Shown here piece after piece: positions 36,599 through 44,891 of a stretch of DNA of 64,000 bases; within the stretch, counting starts at the first letter, position 1; each line of letters begins with the position of its first letter. The notes under the pieces were generated by a model. It ran no database searches. It was not told where the DNA came from and saw only the letters and a list, made by a program, of their open reading frames with translations. The stretch lies in assembly GCF_007846095.1 (NCBI RefSeq), contig NZ_VOEI01000005.1, positions 1 through 64,000 on the forward strand. Reading direction: 5' to 3'. This DNA comes from Mucilaginibacter achroorhodeus. GTDB lineage: Bacteria; Bacteroidota; Bacteroidia; Sphingobacteriales; Sphingobacteriaceae. Both the position numbers and the translations under genes were made by a program.

Positions 36599-37006
36599 TT
36601 ACTTTTTGCTTGATCAAAAAGTAACCAAAAAATCAAGTCAGCAAAGATGCTTCTTTCCCGCACGAGGCCTTTGCCTGCAAGCAGTCAGAACCACGGGCTG
36701 CAAAATCTTGCCGCCACTTCGTTCGCTCACGCCATCGCTTCAGGCAAGTATTGCTATGCCCTTGCCATCGCACAAGGCCACCATTGTTCTGCCCGCTTTC
36801 GCCAGAAGCTTTTTTGCTGACGAAAAGAACAGAAAGAAAAATACAGTTTGATTATAGAGATGAACCCAACGTAACCGACCAAATGCTGCATAGCGTAACG
36901 TGCGGATAGCACAGGCATTGGTAAAGCAGAAACAATTTAGCGCGTTACCGTAGCAGCGAGTTTTTTCTTTGGTTACTTTCTTTTTTGCGGAAACAAAGAA
37001 AGTAAC
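36599..37006. repeat. 408-bp intergenic repeat block bounded by hairpins
   Basis: The 518-bp gap between uspA and the serB-like gene has no credible gene. The block is bounded by two hairpins: TTACTTTTTG/CAAAAAGTAA at 36599-36624 (perfect, 6-nt loop) and GTTACTTTCTTT/AAAGAAAGTAAC at 36972-37006. The interior reads like a non-coding mobile or REP-type element with a GC-richer core than its surroundings. I believe similar blocks are scattered in Sphingobacteriaceae genomes, but that is recollection. Confidence 0.55.
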
Positions 37007-37100
37007 ATCCACTGACGATAACGTCAATACAACCATTCCTAACGAAGAAATAATCATTAGGTTGTTGCCACTCTGCAATAGCAATGACAAATCCACGAGA

Positions 37101-38414
37101 TTAGTACAGCAGCCTAAATTTTATAGTATGCTCAATAGCCTTTAACTCATTAAGCACCTGCGTATCGTAACCGGCGTCAACGTCGGTAATTACATAACCA
37201 ATTTGCGGATTGGTTACCAGGAATTCGCCCACAATATTAATGTTATGGTTGGCAAACACTTCATTTATTTGTGCTAATATACCCGGCACGTTCTTGTGGA
37301 TATGTATAAGGCGGTGAGCGTTGTTAATGCGGGGTGGCTGCAGATCAGGGAAATTGCAGCTCATATGGGTTTTCCCCTCGTTCATAAAAGCAATAACCCG
37401 CTTAGGTATAAAGTCGGCATTGCGGGGGTTCTGCTTGTAATCATCAAAAATGATGATGCCTTTTTGGCCCGCGACCTCGGCCAATTTTTTGCTGGCTACC
37501 TTACCAAAACAACCAATAACTTTTAATCTGCCGGCGTGTTCCAATTGCTCAATGGTGGGTTGATGATGATCGTCACAAAAAAGCACACCTGCTTCTTCCA
37601 GGTATTTATCCTCAATGGTAGGCTGGTGGCGTATGTTGTAGCCTTCGCGTTTCATTTGGCTTAGGGCCTCCTCATCTATATCGCCTACCACCAAACATTT
37701 AATGCGGTTTTTAGGGTACGAGATAGCACGCGGCAGTTTGTTAATGTACAGGAATTCATCAAAGCTCGGTGTAATGTGGTCCGCTTTTTCTGCCACCGAT
37801 TTACGTTCAATGTTCTCTGTAAAGGCAAAGAACTTTTTGATCATGCCCGACTCTTTTAACTGAAAATCAGAATAGCCATCACCAATGCCGTAAATGTCGC
37901 CTTGCAAATTAAGCTCTTTAAGCAACTTCACCTTGCCGCCCTCTTGCGAAAGCGGGTTTTCTTTATCGTAGCCTATGATGTTTCCCTCGTCATCAAATAC
38001 AAAGGTATTGGCATAAATATTCTCTTTTTTGATATGGTACTCGGTAACAACCGGCGTGATAAACTCCTTAAACCCGCCCGAAACGATCAGCACTTCATCC
38101 TGGTGTTTTTTAAAGAAAACGGTATTGCGCGAAAATGACGTAGATACCTTCTTTTTTAAATGGCTGATGAGCATTTTAAGATGCTCGCGGTTGGCGCAAA
38201 GTAACTTTACCCTTTGCTGCAAACTTTCCGTAAACGACAGGCGACCTTCCATTGATGCATTGGTAAGGTCTTCAATCTGTTTATAGATGTCCTCGCGGTG
38301 CGGATGGTTTTTTAGCGAAATACGGGCTAACTCATCCAATGCCTCCACCTGGGTAAAGGTGCTGTCGAAATCTATGATAAAGTATTGCTCAGTTTTTTCA
38401 GGCTGCGACGTCAT
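37101..38414 (-). CDS. SerB-like HAD phosphatase fused to a deleted PGDH and ACT domain
   Basis: The 437-residue protein has three parts. Residues about 10-220 are a HAD-IB phosphoserine phosphatase with motif I DFDSTFTQVEA, LIVSGGFKEF and GIGDGYSD. Residues about 237-330 match the N-terminal substrate-binding part of D-3-phosphoglycerate dehydrogenase (IKCLVVGDIDEEAL, LKVIGCFGKV). Residues about 355-437 are the ACT domain (RLIHIHKNVPGILAQINEVF). The NAD-binding Rossmann core, about 170 residues, is absent, and the joint falls near FIPKRVIAFMNEGKTHMS. I start at the ATG at 38414, 4 nt after a CATTTTTG box. Probable serine-biosynthesis phosphatase regulated by ACT ligand. Confidence 0.86.
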   Translation of the reverse strand: MTSQPEKTEQYFIIDFDSTFTQVEALDELARISLKNHPHREDIYKQIEDLTNASMEGRLSFTESLQQRVKLLCANREHLKMLISHLKKKVSTSFSRNTVFFKKHQDEVLIVSGGFKEFITPVVTEYHIKKENIYANTFVFDDEGNIIGYDKENPLSQEGGKVKLLKELNLQGDIYGIGDGYSDFQLKESGMIKKFFAFTENIERKSVAEKADHITPSFDEFLYINKLPRAISYPKNRIKCLVVGDIDEEALSQMKREGYNIRHQPTIEDKYLEEAGVLFCDDHHQPTIEQLEHAGRLKVIGCFGKVASKKLAEVAGQKGIIIFDDYKQNPRNADFIPKRVIAFMNEGKTHMSCNFPDLQPPRINNAHRLIHIHKNVPGILAQINEVFANHNINIVGEFLVTNPQIGYVITDVDAGYDTQVLNELKAIEHTIKFRLLY

Positions 38415-38525
38415 AGCGCAAAAATGCAATTTTTAGTCTACCTTTTTAATAGAAATTTGATAAAAGCAACAGGGCTCAGCTCCTTTCTGCTGCAGGAAGC
38501 AAAAAGGGTAAAAAACAAAAAACAA

Positions 38526-38583
38526 ACCCCTCTTTTCGCGCAGCGAAGAGAGGGGTTACGAGCGTAGCGATGTCTGGGTGAGT
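38526..38583. repeat. ACTCACCC-family palindromic element, copy 1
   Basis: A CCCCTCTTTTCGC/GCGAAGAGAGGGG hairpin at 38527-38554 is followed by GAGCGTAGCGATGTCTGGG and GGGTGAGT at 38576-38583. The same modules, in the opposite order and strand, occur at 55729-55841. It lies in the gap before the SDR gene. Confidence 0.65.
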
Positions 38584-38633
38584 AAACTTTACGTGCTAAA
38601 TAATATTAGCACTGCAGCTTTTGCATCGAACGT

Positions 38634-39530
38634 TTATTTAAAATAGATACCTGCTTCCAGGTCTTCTAAAAGCTTAGGCCCTGTCGGGTCCCAGCCCAAG
38701 GTTTCGCTTGTAATTTGGTGGGATGTAGGGTTATCTAATGTTACAAAGTGTTTCATCCAGCCGAAATGTTCTGTAGCCTCATCACCGGTTTTTGATACTA
38801 CCGGCAGGTTCAAATGGCGGCCTATTACCTCTGCAATATCTTTCAACTGTACACCTTCTTCTGATGATGCATGATAATTTACATCATCAGCCGCTTTCTC
38901 TAAAGCCAATACGTAAAGCCTGGCAGCATCAAGGCGGTGCACGCCTGTCCAGCGGTTGGTGCCACCGTCAACATAGGCCGATACGCCTTTTTCTTTTGCC
39001 AGTCTTACCAGCATCGGTACAAAACCATGATGGTCGCCCTCGCCGTGCACAGATGGTGATAAACGCACGATGGAAACTTTTATACTTTTTTTGGCAGCTG
39101 CACGGGCAGCATCCTCAGTTGCTACGCGAGGAAATTGCTCTGCCGTAAAAGATGGCTGCTTATCTTCAGTTGCCAAACCATTGCCCGATAACAGGGCTGT
39201 GCCTGAGGTAATGATGAAAGGGCGGTTTGAGCCCTCCAATACCGAAGCAATAGCTTCTATAACCCTGCGGTCTAACTCGCAGCTGGCTTTAAAATTTGAA
39301 AAATCATGTACAAAGCCGCAATGGATAACGGCATCGGCGGCGGCAGCGCCTGCCTTTACGCTCTCAATATCTTCAAGTGAACCGCGATGCACATCAGCAC
39401 CTGCATTGGCAACAGCCTGTGCAGCTTCATCTGAACGGGCAAAACCAAGTACCTGGTGCCCTGCTTTTATTAACTCCCTGATAACGGCTGAGCCTACAAA
39501 GCCCGAAGCGCCGGTGACAAATACTCTCAT
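38634..39530 (-). CDS. NAD-dependent epimerase/reductase, atypical SDR
   Basis: A 298-residue extended/atypical SDR. The Rossmann glycine motif is at the start (MRVFVTGASGFVGSAVI), the NNAG-equivalent is weak, and SGTALLSG carries the catalytic Ser region. The active-site Tyr-Lys pair is not in its usual form after TALL, as in other atypical families. Its substrate is not predictable. It is 89 bp downstream of a Crp-like regulator on the same strand, which may control it. Confidence 0.83.
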   Translation of the reverse strand: MRVFVTGASGFVGSAVIRELIKAGHQVLGFARSDEAAQAVANAGADVHRGSLEDIESVKAGAAAADAVIHCGFVHDFSNFKASCELDRRVIEAIASVLEGSNRPFIITSGTALLSGNGLATEDKQPSFTAEQFPRVATEDAARAAAKKSIKVSIVRLSPSVHGEGDHHGFVPMLVRLAKEKGVSAYVDGGTNRWTGVHRLDAARLYVLALEKAADDVNYHASSEEGVQLKDIAEVIGRHLNLPVVSKTGDEATEHFGWMKHFVTLDNPTSHQITSETLGWDPTGPKLLEDLEAGIYFK

Positions 39531-39619
39531 TGTTAATGTGTTATTTTATAAGTAAATCAATAACACAAATGTCTATAACGGTGCCCCCTAAAAAGAGGAC
39601 ATTTGTCCCTATTTTATCT

Positions 39620-40198
39620 TTATCGTTTTACCTGCGCATGCCTTACCCGTGTTAGTGTTTTAAGCGATACACCCAGATAGGAAGCCACCATGTGCAGCGG
39701 TATCCGGTTAAAAATATCGGGGTAGGTACGCACAAAATCATCATAACGTTCTTCAACGGTGGCGCTCATGGTGTTAAACACACGTTCGCGTGTCATGGCC
39801 AGGTTACGGGAGATGATATTTTCACTGTAAACTTTCAATTTTGGGATGGCTACAGAAAGGGACACAAAATCGCGTTTGGCCCAAAGCAGCAGGTGAGCAT
39901 CTTCTACGGCTTCAATATTGTAAAGTGTTGGTGTGGCATTGTTAAGGCTTTCAGGTTCTGTCATCCAATGATATTCGGGCGCAAAATACATGTTATGCTC
40001 GCCTCCGTCATCGCGGGTGCGGTATAGCCTAAGCATGCCTTCAAGTATGAATATTTTATGGCGGCATATCTCACCGGCCTGCAACAGCATATCTTTACGG
40101 CGCACCTTCTTTTCAGTAGCTACCGATAACATCAAGCCGATCTCTTCATCGTTAAGGTTGATGTATTCCTTTGCGTAATCCCTGAAGTTATTCATCAT
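39620..40198 (-). CDS. Crp/Fnr-type transcriptional regulator (first of a divergent pair)
   Basis: A 192-residue Crp-like protein with an N-terminal cupin cNMP-type beta roll (about 30-115, KDMLLQAGEICRHKIFILEGM) and a C-terminal HTH (MVASYLGVSLKTLTRVRH). The cyclic-nucleotide phosphate-binding FGExAL motif is not seen, so it is unlikely to bind cAMP. It faces a paralog across a 57-bp-to-84-bp gap, and an SDR gene lies downstream. A second ATG three bases in is equally possible as start. Confidence 0.88.
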   Translation of the reverse strand: MMNNFRDYAKEYINLNDEEIGLMLSVATEKKVRRKDMLLQAGEICRHKIFILEGMLRLYRTRDDGGEHNMYFAPEYHWMTEPESLNNATPTLYNIEAVEDAHLLLWAKRDFVSLSVAIPKLKVYSENIISRNLAMTRERVFNTMSATVEERYDDFVRTYPDIFNRIPLHMVASYLGVSLKTLTRVRHAQVKR

Positions 40199-40269
40199 GT
40201 CAAAAATAACGAAAATGCTGATTTAATGTTGGCTAACAAGATCATTACCTTAAGTTGTATTTCATTAAA

Positions 40270-40277
40270 TATATTTG
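40270..40277 (+). promoter_or_regulatory. -7 promoter box of the second Crp-like gene
   Basis: TATATTTG is a perfect TAnnTTTG match ending 4 nt before the ATG at 40282. Confidence 0.65.
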
Positions 40278-40281
40278 TTTT

Positions 40282-40854
40282 ATGGGTAACGCGCTAATCA
40301 ATTTTTTGCAGCAACATCGGTTTTTTACCAAGGAAGAAGAGGACACTATTAAGGGTGCTTTTGAAACCAGAAGTTACCATGAAGGTGATCATCTGTCAGA
40401 CGTGGGCAAAATTTGCCGGGAGTTATTCTTTATTTGTGACGGCATACTTCGTATCACTTCTGTAAACCAAAAAGGTGTTGAGCTCACTCATTTTTTTCTT
40501 AAGGAAGGCTCATTCTGCACAATTCTGTACAGCTTTAACAATCATAAGCCCGCAGATGAGGGCATCCAGGCTGCATGCGATACAGAGGTGTTAGCCATTA
40601 ATAAAGACCAATTGACAATACTTTTTGCAAAGCTGCCGGGCTTGAAAGAGCTGATAGACCGTGTTACGCAGGAAAAACTGCTTGAGAAAATAAAAACACG
40701 TAATGCATTTTTGGGCGAGGAGTCTGATGCGCGTTACCAGCTCTTTTTAAAACAGCAGCCTGATGTTGCAAAACGTGTTGCGCTAAAGGATATCGCAAGC
40801 TATTTGGGTATTACACCGCAATCTTTAAGCCGTATCAGAAGAAATAGTAAATAA
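40282..40854 (+). CDS. Crp/Fnr-type transcriptional regulator (second of a divergent pair)
   Basis: A 190-residue Crp-like regulator starting MGNALINFLQQH. It has the beta-roll sensor (YHEGDHLSDVGKICRELFFI) and a C-terminal HTH with IASYLGITPQSLSRIRR, no cAMP-binding FGE motif. A nine-residue longer reading from 40255 is possible, but the TATATTTG box lies inside that extension, favouring the ATG at 40282. An SDR gene with a catalytic-site change starts 80 bp downstream and is the likely target. Confidence 0.89.
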   Translation: MGNALINFLQQHRFFTKEEEDTIKGAFETRSYHEGDHLSDVGKICRELFFICDGILRITSVNQKGVELTHFFLKEGSFCTILYSFNNHKPADEGIQAACDTEVLAINKDQLTILFAKLPGLKELIDRVTQEKLLEKIKTRNAFLGEESDARYQLFLKQQPDVAKRVALKDIASYLGITPQSLSRIRRNSK

Positions 40855-40934
40855 GCTTACTATCTTTTATTACCATATGTTAAGTGTTTTAACTGCTGCA
40901 GCGGCAGAACTTTGTGTCCATAATTTAAAAGATC

Positions 40935-41669
40935 ATGGAAAACAAATTGAACAGCCTTACAGGAAAAAAAGTAATTATTTTAGGCGGTAGTAAAGGTATA
41001 GGTTTCTCCACAGCAGAGCTGGCCGCACGGGAAGGTGCTGAGGTAATTATTGTATCAAGCAATCAGCAGCGCATTGATGCAGCGCTAAGCAAACTACCGG
41101 CAACTGCAACCGGCCACGTTGTTGATTTAAGCATTCACCAAAATATTAGCGATTTTTTTGATACCATTGGCACATTTGATCATTTAGTATATACTGCAGG
41201 TGAGAATCTTAAACTTAATGTAATAGCAGAAACAGACATAGCATTAGCACAACAATTTTTCAATATCCGTTATTGGAGTGCTTTTGCTGCTGTTAAATAT
41301 GCATCAAGGCGCATTAATGCAGGTGGATCGATCACCTTAACCAGCGGCAATGCCGGGGCAAGGCCAAGTGCAGGATGGGGCGTTGCATCAAGCATTTGTG
41401 GCTGTGTTGAAGGGTTTACGCGTGCAATGGCGGTTGAACTTGCACCTATACGTGTTAATTGCGTTACCCCCGGTGTAGTAAAAACCAATTTATGGGATGG
41501 CATACCCGAGGCAGATCGCATTGCAATGTATATAAACTTTTCTAAAACTTTGTTAGTTGGCCGCGTTGCAGATGCGGATGAAATTGCGCTTACCTACGTT
41601 TACTTAATGAAACAACAATATGTTACAGGCCAAAGCCTTGTAGTTGATGGTGGGGGTGTGCTTGTTTAG
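40935..41669 (+). CDS. SDR family protein with altered YxxxK site
   Basis: A 244-residue classical-length SDR. The cofactor motif LGGSKGIGFSTAE and the Ser-containing SITLTSGNAGA are normal. The YxxxK catalytic pair is replaced: the aligned segment GWGVASSICGCVEGF puts A151 and C155 where Tyr and Lys should be, and the downstream RVNCVTPGVV is retained. So it may bind NAD(P) without normal reductase chemistry, or use another acid. It lies 80 bp after a Crp-like gene. Confidence 0.86.
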   Translation: MENKLNSLTGKKVIILGGSKGIGFSTAELAAREGAEVIIVSSNQQRIDAALSKLPATATGHVVDLSIHQNISDFFDTIGTFDHLVYTAGENLKLNVIAETDIALAQQFFNIRYWSAFAAVKYASRRINAGGSITLTSGNAGARPSAGWGVASSICGCVEGFTRAMAVELAPIRVNCVTPGVVKTNLWDGIPEADRIAMYINFSKTLLVGRVADADEIALTYVYLMKQQYVTGQSLVVDGGGVLV

Positions 41670-41765
41670 AAAAATTTAACAGCGCTTGCAACAAAGTTTA
41701 TGGCAGCGGTTTAAAACTCTTTACTGATCATCATAGTTATATCAGTTCACATCAACTGTAACACT

Positions 41766-42536
41766 ATGAGATCGATTTGGAAGGGTTCATTAGGCTTTGG
41801 GCTGGTTAGTATACCGGTGAAGCTTTTTTCGGCAGTGCAAACCACATCGCTTGATTTTGATATGCTTGATGGGCGCGACCACGAGCGTATACGCTACCAG
41901 CGCGTTAACGAGAAAACCCACAAAGAGGTCCCTTACGATAAGATAGTAAAGGGTTATAAACTTAATGATGACTATGTAATAATGGATGATGCCGACTTTG
42001 AGGCGGCCGCCCCGGAGAAAAGCAAGGTGATAGAAATTGAAAGCTTTGTTGACATTGATGAAGTGAACCCGATGTTCTACGAAACATCCTACTACACCGA
42101 GCCGGATACTAAAAACAACAAAGCTTACGCGTTATTGATACAGGCCTTAAAACAATCGGGCAAAGCGGGGCTGGCGCGGTTTGTTTTACGTAGTACCGAA
42201 AGCCTTTGCATTGTGCACCCGGTAGAGAACGTGCTGGTGGTTACCCGCATCCGTTTTGGCCAGCAGATACGCAGTACCGAAGACCTTAACCTGGCTGATG
42301 ATGTTAAAGTGAGCAAAAAAGAGCTTGACATGGGCCTTGCGCTGATAAAGCAATACGCAGAGAAATTTGATGTTTCTAAATTTAAGGATGAGTATACCGG
42401 CGAATTGCTAAACATCATCAAGCAGAAATCTAAAGGCAAGCGGGCAACCATTAAAAAACTTAAACCGCATAAAACAAAAAGTAACGATCTGTATGATCAG
42501 TTAATGCAAAGTTTGCAAACGAAAAAGGGTGCTTAG
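41766..42536 (+). CDS. ku: Non-homologous end joining protein Ku
   Basis: A 256-residue bacterial Ku homodimer subunit with the classic start MRSIWKGSLGFGLVSIPVKL. The central beta barrel and ring are present through ARFVLRSTESLCIVHPVENVL; the C-terminal basic tail (KSKGKRATIKKLKPHK) is short. Ku binds DNA ends and recruits LigD for end joining. LigD is not in this window, although in Bacteroidota it is often elsewhere. Confidence 0.96.
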   Translation: MRSIWKGSLGFGLVSIPVKLFSAVQTTSLDFDMLDGRDHERIRYQRVNEKTHKEVPYDKIVKGYKLNDDYVIMDDADFEAAAPEKSKVIEIESFVDIDEVNPMFYETSYYTEPDTKNNKAYALLIQALKQSGKAGLARFVLRSTESLCIVHPVENVLVVTRIRFGQQIRSTEDLNLADDVKVSKKELDMGLALIKQYAEKFDVSKFKDEYTGELLNIIKQKSKGKRATIKKLKPHKTKSNDLYDQLMQSLQTKKGA

Positions 42537-42588
42537 ATCTTCTATGGTTTTTTTATCTTTATGACGAGCTAAACCAACTATATCACAA

Positions 42589-43272
42589 TTGAAAAAGTAC
42601 CTTTTATCCATCCTGTCGATACTTACCCTTTCTTACAGCGCCTGTAAACAAGATACAGCAGAGCTTGAAGCATTACGCCTTAAAATAGAGAACAAAAAAA
42701 ACGGAGGTGGGGGCAGCAATGATAGTTATTTACCAACCACTAAAGGAAGTTCATGGACCTATCAAAGTGACATGACGGGTAGCACCGAACTATCCACATC
42801 TTATCTTACCGGTGCCATCACATCTATAAACGGGCAAAATTATTATGAGCTAAAAACCACCGCATTGGGCAAAGAAAGCATTGGTTATTATTTTGTGAAG
42901 GATAAAAAATATAAAGTGAGATCCGCTACGGTTGAATCAAGCACCATGTTAGAGTTTTTTATCTTTGATGATAATTTACCTGTTGGTGGTGAGTGGGTAG
43001 CGACAATGACAGCTGATGGTTCGGTTAACGGGGTGCCGGGCCGTACCAAAAACAAGATCATTGAATCGGGCATTACGAAAACCGTGCTCAATAAAACCTA
43101 CAAAAACGTTGTTCATACGCACATCATTGTACAATATGACCTTGGTAGCGGATTTCAGAACTTTGTAGATTACGATTTCTACCTTGCTAAGGGTATAGGG
43201 GTTATAGAAACGGATACTAATTTCGGAACTTACAAAACCGCATCTTACTTATCTGATTACAGTATAAAGTAG
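42589..43272 (+). CDS. Predicted lipoprotein of unknown function
   Basis: A 227-residue lipoprotein, starting at TTG (42589), with the lipobox TLSYSACKQ and lipidated Cys19. A Gly-rich linker (GGGGSND) leads to a beta-rich domain (SSWTYQSDMTG, YDFYLAKGIGVIETDT), typical of small Bacteroidota lipoproteins on the outer surface or outer-membrane periplasmic leaflet. No catalytic motif is seen. It lies 52 bp after ku, but no functional link is known. Confidence 0.8.
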   Translation: MKKYLLSILSILTLSYSACKQDTAELEALRLKIENKKNGGGGSNDSYLPTTKGSSWTYQSDMTGSTELSTSYLTGAITSINGQNYYELKTTALGKESIGYYFVKDKKYKVRSATVESSTMLEFFIFDDNLPVGGEWVATMTADGSVNGVPGRTKNKIIESGITKTVLNKTYKNVVHTHIIVQYDLGSGFQNFVDYDFYLAKGIGVIETDTNFGTYKTASYLSDYSIK

Positions 43273-43432
43273 CATTAAAAGGTAACATATGACGGCTATC
43301 GGTATAGCCCGGCAGCTATTTTTTGTAATTATTAAACGATTGTGTATAATCTTTTTTGTAATTTTTTTAATTTGAAATTAATCGTGGCATAGTGGTTGCA
43401 ATGATATCATAAACATCATAAAAACTACCATT

Positions 43433-43894
43433 ATGGAAACTACAACAGAAAAATCAGTAGAAGTATTAAACGATTTAATAGAAATTAATAACGACCGTAT
43501 TGATGGTTTTACCCGCGCATCAAAAGACTTAGGTGAAGGCGATTTAGATCTGAAAGCGGTATTTGATAAATTTGCAAGCGATAGCCGTAAAAACGTGCAA
43601 GAGCTAAGTGCAGCAGTGGGCCAGTTAGGCGGCGAATTAGAAACAGGTAATTCTGTAAGCGGTACATTACACCGCGCATGGATAGATGTTAAAGCTACCT
43701 TTAGTGGCCATGATCGTAAAGCGATCTTAGATGAGTGCGAGCGCGGTGAAGATGCTATTAAAAAAGCATACCAGGATGCATTATCAGAAGATAATGGCTT
43801 ATCACCACAATTCTCAGAATTGTTAACCCGCCAGCAACAAGATATCAATGAAGGCCACGATAGCATCAAAGCGCTACGTGATATGCATTCATAA
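43433..43894 (+). CDS. PA2169-type four-helix-bundle protein (DUF2383)
   Basis: A 153-residue soluble helical protein starting METTTEKSVEVLNDLIEINND. The N-terminal helix pair and the C-terminal YQDALSEDNGLS and LLTRQQQDINEGHDSIK helices fit the PA2169/DUF2383 family, a ferritin-like bundle with no clear metal ligands. Homologs often occur in stress gene sets, and ku and desaturase neighbours fit this loosely. It ends at a perfect terminator. Confidence 0.88.
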   Translation: METTTEKSVEVLNDLIEINNDRIDGFTRASKDLGEGDLDLKAVFDKFASDSRKNVQELSAAVGQLGGELETGNSVSGTLHRAWIDVKATFSGHDRKAILDECERGEDAIKKAYQDALSEDNGLSPQFSELLTRQQQDINEGHDSIKALRDMHS

Positions 43895-43918
43895 CCAAGA
43901 CAAATAATTTGTAATCAT

Positions 43919-43949
43919 AAAGAGCTGCCTGTAAAACGGGCAGCTCTTT
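43919..43949 (+). terminator. Terminator of the PA2169-type gene
   Basis: AAAGAGCTGCC at 43919-43929 pairs with GGCAGCTCTTT at 43939-43949, followed by a T-rich stretch. Confidence 0.9.
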
Positions 43950-43989
43950 GTTTTTTGGCTTTTTTAGAAGTACTTAGGGCATTATGTTG

Positions 43990-43997
43990 TACCTTTG
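43990..43997 (+). promoter_or_regulatory. -7 promoter box of the desaturase
   Basis: TACCTTTG is a perfect TAnnTTTG match 36 nt upstream of the GTG start at 44034. Confidence 0.55.
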
Positions 43998-44033
43998 CGG
44001 TCTTAATTAATAACCCTGATAATTTAATCCATC

Positions 44034-44768
44034 GTGATCATCTTAATATTTTTTCTTGCCCACTGGTTCTTGTCCCTGTTCTTTCAAACCTTTTTTCTGC
44101 ACAGGTATGCATCTCATAAAATGTTTACCACGCACAAGGTCTTTGAACGCATTTTTTACGTAATGACCTACGTTTTCCAAGGATCGTCATACTTAAACCC
44201 GCGTGCCTATGCCATTATGCACCGGGAGCATCATGCCTACAGCGACACCGAGAAAGACCCGCACTCACCACACTTTTTTAAGGATGTTTTCCAGATGATG
44301 TGGTATACTGCGCAAACTTACAAAATGCACGAGCGCCGTTTAAAAGAGCCTGAGGAGCGTTTTAGAGGTAATTATCCCGAGTGGAAATTTCTTGATGTAA
44401 TTGCTTCTTCGATGGTATCACGCATTGTTTTCGGTTTACTTTATGTTGCCTTTTATGTAGAGTTTGCAACAGCCTGGTGGATGTTCCTTTTGCTGCCTAT
44501 CCATTTTTTAATGGGCCCATTGCACGGCGCAATTGTTAACTGGTGCGGGCACAAGTACGGTTACTCAAATTTTGATAATAATGATAAATCAAAAAACACC
44601 ACACCGTTTGATTTTTTGATGTTAGGCGAGTTATTCCAAAATAACCACCATAAACGCCCAAACAGTGCAAACTTTGGCGCTAAATGGTATGAGATAGATC
44701 CTGTGTACCCGGTAATGAAACTAATGCACTGGGCCAAGATCATTAAATTGAGAAAAGCATACGCATAG
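44034..44768 (+). CDS. Fatty acid desaturase (acyl-CoA/acyl-lipid type)
   Basis: A 244-residue membrane desaturase introducing a double bond into an acyl chain with a di-iron centre. The three histidine boxes are present: HRYASH, HREHHA and NNHHKRP, and a GHKYG segment sits between. Four to five hydrophobic helices flank them. The start is a GTG at 44034 giving MIILIFFLAHWFLS; the frame has no ATG earlier. Cold adaptation or lipid remodelling is the likely role. A terminator follows. Confidence 0.92.
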   Translation: MIILIFFLAHWFLSLFFQTFFLHRYASHKMFTTHKVFERIFYVMTYVFQGSSYLNPRAYAIMHREHHAYSDTEKDPHSPHFFKDVFQMMWYTAQTYKMHERRLKEPEERFRGNYPEWKFLDVIASSMVSRIVFGLLYVAFYVEFATAWWMFLLLPIHFLMGPLHGAIVNWCGHKYGYSNFDNNDKSKNTTPFDFLMLGELFQNNHHKRPNSANFGAKWYEIDPVYPVMKLMHWAKIIKLRKAYA

Positions 44769-44787
44769 TTAAGCTGAAAGAGAACTG

Positions 44788-44820
44788 AAGGCGAAAGGTG
44801 ATGAACTTTTCGCCTTTTTT
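44788..44820 (+). terminator. Terminator of the desaturase gene
   Basis: AAGGCGAAA at 44788-44796 pairs with TTTCGCCTT at 44808-44816 and runs into TTTTTT. Confidence 0.85.
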
Positions 44821-44891
44821 GTTTTAGAATCACTGAGCTGTTTAACAGGTGTATACACGGAGAAATCCCCACACAAATGCCATTTGGATGT

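Noticed and set aside
36606-36851. Open frame of 81 codons on the plus strand
   Set aside because: Same repeat block; no recognisable motif, and overlaps an opposite open frame.
36740-37096. Open frame of 118 codons on the minus strand in the repeat block
   Set aside because: Sits within hairpin-bounded noncoding sequence, lacks a promoter box or family motif, and has atypical composition.
43294-43309. GGCTAT/ATAGCC hairpin after the lipoprotein gene
   Set aside because: The stem is short and the T tract is about 14 nt away; not enough for a terminator call.
43378-43869. 163-codon minus-strand frame over the PA2169-type gene
   Set aside because: Opposite-strand shadow of a recognised family with its own start and terminator.
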